Source: Candidatus Saccharimonadota bacterium
Lineage (GTDB): Bacteria; Patescibacteriota; Saccharimonadia; QS-5-54-17
DNA: 22,013 nucleotides
Reading direction: 5' to 3'
Assembly (NCBI GenBank): GCA_007131065.1
Contig: SLRF01000032.1
Coordinates: forward strand, 1 to 22,013
The first letter of the stretch is position 1. The number at the start of each line of letters is the position of its first letter. A program made the position numbers and the translations under genes. Below are positions 14,721-20,796 of the stretch, in pieces. The notes beneath the pieces are model-generated. The model saw only the letters and a list, made by a program, of their open reading frames with translations, did not search any database and was not told where the DNA came from.

Positions 14721-15995
14721 CTACCTAAAATCAGGGTCGGACTCAAAGTCCCAGTCATAGTCCTCTTCTGAGAAATCGAAATCCCAATCACTTTCGAATT
14801 CACCTCCATCGTAGTAGTCTAGATCCTGCTCAAATCCGAACATTCCAGTCTGATTCTCCATCATCTCCTCGAAGTCTACCGCGTCATCCGGTGCTTGGAT
14901 ATCTACCGGCTCGTTGTAGTTCCTGGTTATCAGCGTGATACTCATATCAAGCTCATCGTCTTCTCTATCGGTAACCTCTACAACCAGTTCATCGTAATCA
15001 CTTCCTGTATATAGATCGTATCCAAACGAAAGGCTTTCAACGTCATCTCTTTCCTCGGCATCTAATTCTTCCAGGCAGTCATCACTTGTTACCTCTGCCA
15101 TATCGTTGAGTAGATTGACCAATACCTCTCCCTCTATTGTTCCACTGTAGTGCTGTACATTCTCACCGTTGCGGTCCATCGGCAACCAGGTATGGCGTTG
15201 CGCATCCTGGATTACCACGCGGTCAGACGCATCGTCCGCTAGGTAATCAGATATTGCATCCATGTCTGATGTAGTACATGTAAGATCTCCGTCTTCAGCC
15301 TCGTCTTCATCGATAGGGAACGAATACCAAGTATTCGCCTCTATTCCGGGCAGGAACAGAGTCATAAACTCTACATCACTGCTTCGTAGATATCCCGTAT
15401 CGTCAACAAATCTCGCATCGACGTTAAAATCAAAAGTCATAGACAGTCCGGCTCCGGATGAACTTACGGAAAAGTCATTTGACGTATCGAAGCGGACATC
15501 TTCCTCGTCGCTAGCAGAGAAGGAGCCAACCGAAGACACGGAAAATTCCATAGGTGAGAACTCATCATCTACCTCACCACTAAATGTCGCTTCGAAATGC
15601 CCGGATTCAAAGTCTGCTAAACGCTGTGCGTACTGAGTCAGTACCCGCTCCGGCATTATGAGCTGTGCGTAAGCCGCGAACGCCCCGCCTGCCAGTAGCA
15701 ACACGAGCAGTACCGCTCCAGAAATCATGGCAACCTTCTTGCCACTACCGCCCTTTTTCTCTCCTCCGCCCGATGATTGCACTTCAGGTACGGTTTGTTG
15801 CGGAGGTGGTGTGGTCGCGGAAGGTGGAGTCTGAGCAGGGGCAGTCTGTTGAGGTTGCGAATCAGGAGTAGTTGATTGACCCGAAGGAGCAGGAGACGAA
15901 CCAGACTGAGGACTAAAAGTGTCTCCGGCTACAGGAGGCTTACTCTGCGCCGGTGTATCTTGAGGGTTGGTATTTTGGTTGTTTTTGTCTTCCAT
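14721..15995 (-). CDS. Single-pass membrane protein with P/Q-rich N-terminus and acidic ectodomain
   Basis: I do not recognise a named family. The 424 residues fall into four parts: a Pro, Gln, Ser and Thr-rich cytoplasmic stretch (1-85), one membrane helix (about 88-111, MISGAVLLVLLLAGGAFAAYA), a predicted beta-rich ectodomain (about 120-385), and a low-complexity Asp/Glu/Phe/Tyr/Trp tail (about 386-424) with repeats of the DYDWDF type. The ectodomain has the feel of LolA/LppX-like lipid-binding folds (SGTIEGEVL, NEPVDIQAPDDAVDFEEM), which is only an inference. Cys240 and Cys307 are the only cysteines noted in the ectodomain and could pair. The gene follows the 218-aa protein by 31 bp, and a strong terminator closes it. 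The ATG is chosen for the long disordered start; AAACGAAAG upstream is a poor ribosome site. Confidence 0.85.
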   Translation of the reverse strand: MEDKNNQNTNPQDTPAQSKPPVAGDTFSPQSGSSPAPSGQSTTPDSQPQQTAPAQTPPSATTPPPQQTVPEVQSSGGGEKKGGSGKKVAMISGAVLLVLLLAGGAFAAYAQLIMPERVLTQYAQRLADFESGHFEATFSGEVDDEFSPMEFSVSSVGSFSASDEEDVRFDTSNDFSVSSSGAGLSMTFDFNVDARFVDDTGYLRSSDVEFMTLFLPGIEANTWYSFPIDEDEAEDGDLTCTTSDMDAISDYLADDASDRVVIQDAQRHTWLPMDRNGENVQHYSGTIEGEVLVNLLNDMAEVTSDDCLEELDAEERDDVESLSFGYDLYTGSDYDELVVEVTDREDDELDMSITLITRNYNEPVDIQAPDDAVDFEEMMENQTGMFGFEQDLDYYDGGEFESDWDFDFSEEDYDWDFESDPDFR

Positions 15996-16026
15996 TTATA
16001 ATGCTTTCGTTTACTTTTTATTTACT

Positions 16027-16683
16027 CTACAGTTTGATATTCAGCCAGTCAAATATTAAGCCGGCGCCCTCTTTGGCTTCCTCAAGCTGATACAGTATCG
16101 CAAGTCCGATCAATGATACGACTACAAAAGTAGCAAGTACCAATAAATACTGCATCGACATGCGAGAAGCGCCTTTGGATTTGGCTTTCTTCTTATGGCT
16201 ATCTTTCTTACCCTCTTCCGTGCGAGCCGGGTCTAGCTTACTAGTATAGAAATGTTCCTCATTATAAACAGTATCTTCACTACTATCTTCGCTGTCACTT
16301 TCTGCGTGATCATCATCAGTGTTAGCGTCCTTCTCGTCTCCTTCTGTCTCAGGTGCAATAGACACTTCGTCGGCAGTATCTTCAGGTGCTGATACTACTG
16401 TTTCGTCTTGATCTTGGGTCTGTTCGTCCATATCTGAAGAGAAGCCGCCGTCGAGTCCGCTAGAGGCAGGGCGCTCCTGGAGTCGGTTACTTATATCATC
16501 ATCTAGTACTGCCGTCTCTTCGACTTTTTCTTCAGGCGGATCATTCGGAGTCTCTGCCTTTTTACTTTTTACTTTCAGCGGCTCTATTCTGTTTTCATGG
16601 TTGGTTCTAAGCGGTGCCGGTTCAGACTTTTCGTCCTTTTTACCCAGCGATATTTCGATCTTTTCAGCAGGTTTATTCGCCAT
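16027..16683 (-). CDS. Acidic protein with C-terminal membrane anchor, unknown function
   Basis: I do not recognise this 218-aa protein. Residues 1-60 are charged with Lys/Glu-rich segments; about 60-145 is strongly acidic (Asp, Glu and Ser runs such as DDDHAESDSEDSSED) and surely disordered. About 158-172 is Lys-rich (KKDSHKKKAKSK), followed by one membrane helix (178-200, YLLVLATFVVVSLIGLAILY) and a short tail. There is no signal peptide, so a tail-anchored protein with the disordered part inside the cell is likely; the basic patch before the helix agrees with the positive-inside rule. Its ATG lies inside the end of tpiA (11-bp overlap), so it is translated in coupling with a glycolytic gene. 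Composition differs sharply from its enzyme neighbours. Confidence 0.8.
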   Translation of the reverse strand: MANKPAEKIEISLGKKDEKSEPAPLRTNHENRIEPLKVKSKKAETPNDPPEEKVEETAVLDDDISNRLQERPASSGLDGGFSSDMDEQTQDQDETVVSAPEDTADEVSIAPETEGDEKDANTDDDHAESDSEDSSEDTVYNEEHFYTSKLDPARTEEGKKDSHKKKAKSKGASRMSMQYLLVLATFVVVSLIGLAILYQLEEAKEGAGLIFDWLNIKL

Positions 16684-17437
16684 CAGCCGCGTGCTCCACT
16701 ATGGCGACAAATTCATGGTCGCTAAGACTCGCCCCGCCTACTAACAGTCCGTCGATATTATCAAGACTTAAATAACTCTTGGCGGTATCTGCCTTCACGC
16801 TACCGCCGTAAAGTATTCTTACTCCATCTGATGCTTTTTCGCCGAACATCTCTTTAACGGTTTTTTGTATAGTGTCAGCAGCAGAAGCTACCGCTTTCGA
16901 ATCAGCATTTTTCCCGGTACCGATAGCCCAGATAGGCTCATACGCTATGACTATGTGCTCCATGTCTGATGCGACCAGCATCGTCAGACAAGTAGCTAAT
17001 TGATCATTAATAACCTGGGTGGTTTCTCCATGGTCACGTTCATAGCCGGTCTCGCCTACACACAAAATAGGAGTGATATCACTCCTCAAGCACGCAGCCA
17101 CTTTACGAGCAACATCTTCATTGCTCTCATTAAATAGTTGTCGTCTTTCCGAATGACCTACTATGGCATAGTCTACAAACTCTTGAGCCTGTACAGCAGA
17201 TACCTCACCAGTGTACGCACCTTCATCTACAAAATATATGTTCTGAACTCCGACCTTCGTCTTGCCACTCTTTAGTTCTTTAGAAACTTCAGTAAGAGCT
17301 ATCGTAGACGGTGCCACAACCACTTCCACTTTATCTGCATGCTTAGTGGTCGCGTCTTCGACGCGCTTAGCGAGCTTGCGGGAATCCGCAACACTCAGAT
17401 TCATCTTCCAATTACCGGCTATTAACTTATTGCTCAT
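16673..17437 (-). CDS. tpiA: Triose-phosphate isomerase
   Basis: TpiA interconverts dihydroxyacetone phosphate and glyceraldehyde 3-phosphate in glycolysis. The 254-aa TIM barrel shows all active-site signatures: IAGNWKMN with Asn10 and Lys12, AIVGHSERR with the electrophilic His, the catalytic Glu in IAYEPIWAIGTGK (which also begins the flexible loop), and ILYGGSVK and LLVGGASL at the phosphate site. The ATG at 17435-17437 is supported by AAAGGTAAG (17439-17447) immediately upstream, a ribosome site like that of metG. pgk ends 58 bp upstream, and the next gene overlaps its 3' end by 11 bp. It forms a lower-glycolysis unit with pgk and pyk; no GAPDH or enolase gene is in the window. Confidence 0.97.
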   Translation of the reverse strand: MSNKLIAGNWKMNLSVADSRKLAKRVEDATTKHADKVEVVVAPSTIALTEVSKELKSGKTKVGVQNIYFVDEGAYTGEVSAVQAQEFVDYAIVGHSERRQLFNESNEDVARKVAACLRSDITPILCVGETGYERDHGETTQVINDQLATCLTMLVASDMEHIVIAYEPIWAIGTGKNADSKAVASAADTIQKTVKEMFGEKASDGVRILYGGSVKADTAKSYLSLDNIDGLLVGGASLSDHEFVAIVEHAADGE

Positions 17438-17495
17438 GCTTACCTTTTAGTGTACTGCAGGAGGTCTCTACGGGCAAATTCCGGCAGTAGTAATA

Positions 17496-18725
17496 TCAGC
17501 TACTTAATGCTTCTACACCTGGAAGCTTCTCGCCGGCCATCAAATCAAGCGCTGCGCCACCGCCAGTAGAAATATGGGTAAAGCTATCGCCTTTATCCGG
17601 ATCCCAGTGAACTATAAATCCGGCCGTATCGCCACCACCGATAATCGTCTCAATGCTATCTTTGTGTTCTTTGAGAGTTGCCGCTATATGATTAGAGCCA
17701 TTAGCGAACTCATCCAGCTCGGTATAACCGAGCGGGCCGTTCCATATAACAGTGCCTGCCTGAGACAGGATATTCTGATAATTCTTGATAGTATCTGTAC
17801 CTATATCCAAAATATACTCGTCATCTGCAACTTTGTCCGTCTCTACTATTACGCGTCTCTGTGTGTCATCTACACTATTTGCCACTGCAACATCACTGGG
17901 TAGTTCTATTGTGTGCTGGGCTGCGAGCAAATCTCCGTGACTTGATAAATCTTTGCAGGCTTTACAGTCGGTATCTTCCTTTTCGAGGACCTTATGAAGT
18001 AGCTTATCAATTACTTCCGACTGCTTGGATTCATACAAACTTTTTCCCACGTTATTACCACTATATGCAAAGAAGGTATTGGCCATAGCCCCGCCTATAA
18101 GTATCTTGTCCGCTTTATCGATAAAGCGCTCGATAACTCCTATCTTGTCGGATATCTTAGCACCACCGAAAATAGCTACCAGCGGTCGCTCGGGATTCTC
18201 CATAGCATTCGTAATCACTTCTATTTCACGAGCTAGCAACAAACCCGCCACGTTTTGATCCATGTGCCTAGTAACTGCATCGGTAGAGGCATGCGCCCTA
18301 TGTACCACTCCGAATCCATCTTGCACGAAGACTTCGCCCAATCCAGCCAGCTTCTTGGCAAAATCACTGTCGTTTCCCGTCTCTTCCGGCCAAAAGCGTA
18401 GATTCTCAAGCAAAGTTATCTGATTTTCTTGGCTGTCGACTGTATCTACATCATCTGCGAGTGCAACCTCTCTATCGACAAGCTCTTCTAATCTTTCTGC
18501 TACCGGGCGCATGGAATACTTAGGATTGCGTTCTCCCTCCGGTCTGCCAAGATGGCTTATTATCACTACTCGGCAGTCTTGCTCCAGTAGATATTTGAGC
18601 GTCGGGATCGCCTGCTTGATACGATAATCATCTGTGATTGCACCGCTTTCATCGAGCGGTACGTTGTAATCTGCCCGCAAAAGTACGTTTTTACCAGCAA
18701 TATCGATGTCCTTGATAGTTTTCAT
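17496..18725 (-). CDS. pgk: Phosphoglycerate kinase
   Basis: Pgk makes ATP from 1,3-bisphosphoglycerate. The 409 residues show the N-terminal substrate half (LLRADYNVP, DDYRIKQAIPTL, SHLGRPEG, LLENLRFWPEE, VVHRAHAS), the hinge, and the nucleotide half (IFGGAKISDKIGVI, IWNGPLGYTE, GGGDTAG, HISTGGGAALDLMAG). The usual NDAFGTAHR block reads QDGFGVVHR, a small deviation in a conserved loop. It is slightly longer than the common 390-400 aa; part of the excess is near CKACKDLSSHGD (about residue 255), which adds two cysteines. The ATG lies 6 bp after the pyk stop with only a weak GAAG before it, so the two genes are surely one transcript. Confidence 0.97.
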   Translation of the reverse strand: MKTIKDIDIAGKNVLLRADYNVPLDESGAITDDYRIKQAIPTLKYLLEQDCRVVIISHLGRPEGERNPKYSMRPVAERLEELVDREVALADDVDTVDSQENQITLLENLRFWPEETGNDSDFAKKLAGLGEVFVQDGFGVVHRAHASTDAVTRHMDQNVAGLLLAREIEVITNAMENPERPLVAIFGGAKISDKIGVIERFIDKADKILIGGAMANTFFAYSGNNVGKSLYESKQSEVIDKLLHKVLEKEDTDCKACKDLSSHGDLLAAQHTIELPSDVAVANSVDDTQRRVIVETDKVADDEYILDIGTDTIKNYQNILSQAGTVIWNGPLGYTELDEFANGSNHIAATLKEHKDSIETIIGGGDTAGFIVHWDPDKGDSFTHISTGGGAALDLMAGEKLPGVEALSS

Positions 18726-18731
18726 CTTCGA

Positions 18732-20135
18732 CTAAACCTCTCTGACCTTGATAGTATCGGTGCCTCCGGCCACTCCAGGATCCTCGCCGTATGTCAGGAC
18801 CACTACGTCGCCTGCGTCAAGCTTTTGGTCTTCTCGAAGTTTGTTGATGGCTTTGTCCCCGGCTTTCTTGGGGCTCTTTAGATAATACGGTTTACCGCCA
18901 TAGACTATCGCTAACTGTTGGGCTACTCGTAGATTGTTGGTCGCCATAATTATCGGCATCTGCGGTCGATGTGCGGCTATATTGCGTGCAGTCCGTCCGC
19001 TGGCCGTCTCGGCTACTATAGCCTTGGCCTGAATCTGATGCGCCAATGTGATAGCAGCCGAGGCTATAGAACTGCCTTGGGAATTGTCGTCTTCGTTCAT
19101 ATACATCGGTTCTATCGGAGCGTTGCTCTCGGTATATAGAATCACTCGCTTCATGAGCTTGACTGTCTTAACTGGATAATTGCCTGCCGCCGTCTCATCG
19201 CTTAGCATCACACTGTCGGCTCCAGCCATGATAGCCGTAGCGATATCTGACACCTCCGCACGAGTAGGCTGAGGGGAATCTACCATACTAGCCAGCATCT
19301 GTGTCGCCACTATAGATATCTTGCCGTATTCACTGGCCAGACCGATTATCTTCCGCTGCAATACCGGCACCACTTCCGGACCGACTTCGATAGCTAAATC
19401 ACCCCTGGCCACCATCACTCCGTCACTAGCCTTTACGATCGACTCGATATTCTCAGCCGCAGCCTTAGTCTCTATCTTAGCTATCAGCTTTATATCGCTT
19501 TCATGTTTGCGAAGATATTCGCGCAAGTTTTCAATATCCTCAGCTCTTTGTACAAATGACATGGCTATATAATCTGCGCCGTTCTCTATAGCGAAGCCGA
19601 TGTCCGAATAGTCCTTAGTGGTTAGAATATCTCCACCCAGGTCGGTATCGGGTAAGTTGATGCCTTTACGTGAAGTTAGCTTCCCGCCGTTTACCACTTC
19701 CGTATTGATAACTCCACCGTCGATGTCTTTTACAGTTACCTCTATATTGCCGTCGAAAAGGTACATGGATTCGCCGGATTGAACTTTGTCACTTAAATCA
19801 TGTTGCATCGGTATGATGCCGCTGTCTCCATAATCGGCATCGTGTGCGAAAGATATCTTCTGTCCATCCTCTAGCAATATACCTTCTTTAGGTAGCTCAC
19901 CGACACGAATCTTCGGACCTTGCAGATCAGCTATCACAGCGACCGGCTTGCCGGCTTCCTTGGCTGCTGCCCGAGCTTTTTCTATCGAAGCCTTGTGGCT
20001 CTCATGTGTCCCGTGGGAGAAGTTCAGTCTCGCGCCGTTTACACCTGCACGTATGAGCTTGTTCACCGTTTCCTGCTCGCTCGATGCCGGACCTAGACTA
20101 GCTATTATTTTGGTTCGTTTGAATTTTATTGCCAT
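18732..20135 (-). CDS. pyk: Pyruvate kinase
   Basis: Pyk converts phosphoenolpyruvate and ADP to pyruvate and ATP, the last glycolytic step. The 467-aa protein begins FKRTKIIASLGPAS and contains GARLNFSHG, the lid (B) domain, KIETKAAAENI with the active-site Lys, VMVARGDLAIEVG with metal ligands, VATQMLASMVDSPQPTRAE, and a C-terminal allosteric-type domain (AKAIVAETASGRTARNIAAHRP). Length is normal for the single-unit bacterial enzyme without a PEP-utiliser extension. It heads the pyk-pgk-tpiA run; its promoter appears to place transcription start only a few bases before the ATG (20133-20135), and no Shine-Dalgarno sequence is visible. Confidence 0.97.
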   Translation of the reverse strand: MAIKFKRTKIIASLGPASSEQETVNKLIRAGVNGARLNFSHGTHESHKASIEKARAAAKEAGKPVAVIADLQGPKIRVGELPKEGILLEDGQKISFAHDADYGDSGIIPMQHDLSDKVQSGESMYLFDGNIEVTVKDIDGGVINTEVVNGGKLTSRKGINLPDTDLGGDILTTKDYSDIGFAIENGADYIAMSFVQRAEDIENLREYLRKHESDIKLIAKIETKAAAENIESIVKASDGVMVARGDLAIEVGPEVVPVLQRKIIGLASEYGKISIVATQMLASMVDSPQPTRAEVSDIATAIMAGADSVMLSDETAAGNYPVKTVKLMKRVILYTESNAPIEPMYMNEDDNSQGSSIASAAITLAHQIQAKAIVAETASGRTARNIAAHRPQMPIIMATNNLRVAQQLAIVYGGKPYYLKSPKKAGDKAINKLREDQKLDAGDVVVLTYGEDPGVAGGTDTIKVREV

Positions 20136-20144
20136 TTCTAGTCC

Positions 20145-20173
20145 AGTGTAGCAAGCAAAACACCCCAGTGTAA
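20145..20173 (-). promoter_or_regulatory. Promoter of the pyk-pgk-tpiA operon
   Basis: On the minus strand, TTACAC (20168-20173) and TACACT (20145-20150) are 17 bp apart, with TGC before the -10 (extended -10). Only 9 nt separate the -10 from the ATG, so the leader would be 2-4 nt. It lies back to back with the tRNA-Glu promoter. Confidence 0.6.
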
Positions 20174-20177
20174 CCCC

Positions 20178-20206
20178 TTGGAGCTGACATTCTTACATGC
20201 TAGAAT
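20178..20206 (+). promoter_or_regulatory. Promoter of tRNA-Glu
   Basis: TTGGAG (20178-20183) and TAGAAT (20201-20206) are 17 bp apart, with TGC directly before the -10. The TGCTAGAAT block is identical to that of the G5-protein promoter. Start near 20213 would give a leader of about 19 nt before the tRNA, a normal arrangement. Confidence 0.6.
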
Positions 20207-20231
20207 GCTTTTGCTGGAAATAAACCTGTTT

Positions 20232-20309
20232 GGCCCCGTCGTCTAGCCCGGCCTAGGACGCCAGGTTTTCATCCTGGTAACGCGGGTTCGAATCCCGCCG
20301 GGGTCACCA
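20232..20309 (+). tRNA. tRNA-Glu (UUC anticodon)
   Basis: The cloverleaf is complete. Acceptor GGCCCCG pairs with CGGGGTC (one G-U). The D arm starts GTCTAG and closes with GAC. The anticodon stem CCAGG/CCTGG encloses TTTTCAT with TTC as anticodon, and the T arm is GCGGG-TTCGAAT-CCCGC. A73 and an encoded CCA follow. It is the only clear gene on the plus strand and, as an s2U-type tRNA, a substrate of the MnmA encoded in the same window. A terminator hairpin follows directly, and its last bases are repeated twice downstream. Confidence 0.96.
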
Positions 20310-20354
20310 TGAAAATGCCCCACCGTTAGGTGGGGTGTTTTCATGGTTGGTTGC
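20291..20354 (+). repeat. 64-bp direct repeat, copy 1 (tRNA 3' end plus terminator)
   Basis: This stretch covers the last 19 bases of the tRNA-Glu gene and the following hairpin. It is exactly repeated at 20716-20779, 425 bp further on; the flanking bases differ on both sides. It looks like an integration attachment site or a segmental duplication. Confidence 0.85.
20310..20345 (+). terminator. Terminator after tRNA-Glu
   Basis: ATGAAAAtgCCCCACC-GTTA-GGTGGGGtgTTTTCAT forms a long stem with one internal 2-nt mismatch region and T-rich flanks on both strands. It begins at the base after the CCA end of the tRNA. An identical hairpin lies at 20735-20770. Confidence 0.8.
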
Positions 20355-20462
20355 AGCGCGACCCGAACCCGCAGGGTTCAGATTAGTGTCAAATCTATTG
20401 ATTTGTACACTAAATAATTAGATGGTGGAATGAGCCGAAGGCTTAGTCTACCATCGTGAGTT

Positions 20463-20482
20463 AATCCCGCCGGGGTCACCAT
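20463..20482 (+). repeat. Second copy of the tRNA-Glu 3' end (20 bp)
   Basis: These 20 bases equal 20291-20310, the tRNA 3' end including CCA and the next T. No tRNA-like sequence precedes it; upstream is a hairpin (20422-20454). It is 172 bp after copy 1 and 253 bp before copy 3. Confidence 0.85.
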
Positions 20483-20497
20483 TCGACTCGCTTTGCT

Positions 20498-20534
20498 CGC
20501 TCATGGTAAACCATTGCCATGAGCGATTTTTATT
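20498..20534 (+). terminator. Terminator-like hairpin after the second tRNA-end copy
   Basis: CGCTCATGG (20498-20506) pairs perfectly with CCATGAGCG (20517-20525) across a 10-nt loop, followed by ATTTTTATTATT. It has the form of a rho-independent terminator on the plus strand, although no gene leads into it. Confidence 0.65.
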
Positions 20535-20661
20535 ATTGTGTCGAATGACCCTGAGTGAATGAAATGAATCGAAGGGCCCCTGATCGAATGTATTTATTTG
20601 TAATTACAAACGGATTTGAACCCGACCTGTAAGGGCGGGGTCTAAACGAGAGCTAAGCGCA

Positions 20662-20683
20662 CCCGTGCCTTGCAAGGCACGGG
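20662..20683. repeat. Perfect 22-bp palindrome
   Basis: CCCGTGCCTTG is followed directly by its exact reverse complement CAAGGCACGGG, with no spacer. Outer bases GAGCTA (20650-20655) and TAGCTC (20689-20694) add a second stem. The shape fits a dimeric protein binding site or a cruciform. Confidence 0.8.
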
Positions 20684-20715
20684 GAGCATAGCTCGAAGTG
20701 GAATAGCGAAGCGTC

Positions 20716-20779
20716 AATCCCGCCGGGGTCACCATGAAAATGCCCCACCGTTAGGTGGGGTGTTTTCATGGTTGGTTGC
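20716..20779 (+). repeat. 64-bp direct repeat, copy 2 (third copy of the tRNA 3' end)
   Basis: Exact repeat of 20291-20354: 19 bases of the tRNA-Glu 3' end with CCA, then the terminator hairpin (20735-20770). Here the hairpin lies 26 bp after the umuC stop on the opposite strand and, having T-rich flanks on both sides, can end umuC transcription. Confidence 0.85.
20735..20770 (-). terminator. Bidirectional hairpin ending umuC
   Basis: The same CCCCACC-GTTA-GGTGGGG hairpin as after tRNA-Glu. Read on the minus strand it is followed by CATTTTCAT and lies just beyond the umuC stop, between convergent units. Confidence 0.6.
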
Positions 20780-20796
20780 CGAACTACTGGTTATTA

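Larger units (their letters stand above)
20355..20715. other. Hairpin-rich gene-free segment between the tRNA-end repeats
   Basis: No coding gene or integrase is seen. The stretch is a string of inverted repeats: GAACCC/GGGTTC at 20365-20379; AGTGT-AAATC with its complement at 20385-20411; a 15-bp stem with one mismatch at 20422-20454 (ATGGTGGA/TCTACCAT ends); the terminator-like hairpin at 20498-20525; CCCT/AGGG ends at 20549-20576; TTTGTAATTACAAA at 20597-20610; and a GAGCTA/TAGCTC outer stem at 20650-20694 around a 22-bp perfect palindrome. It resembles the remains of an integrated element or a cluster of mobile palindromes. Confidence 0.6.

Noticed and set aside
20608..20640. Sequence resembling a tRNA T-arm on the minus strand (GGTTCAAATCC type)
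   Set aside because: The T stem does not pair fully and no acceptor, D or anticodon arm can be placed around it, so it is not a tRNA and only weakly a remnant.
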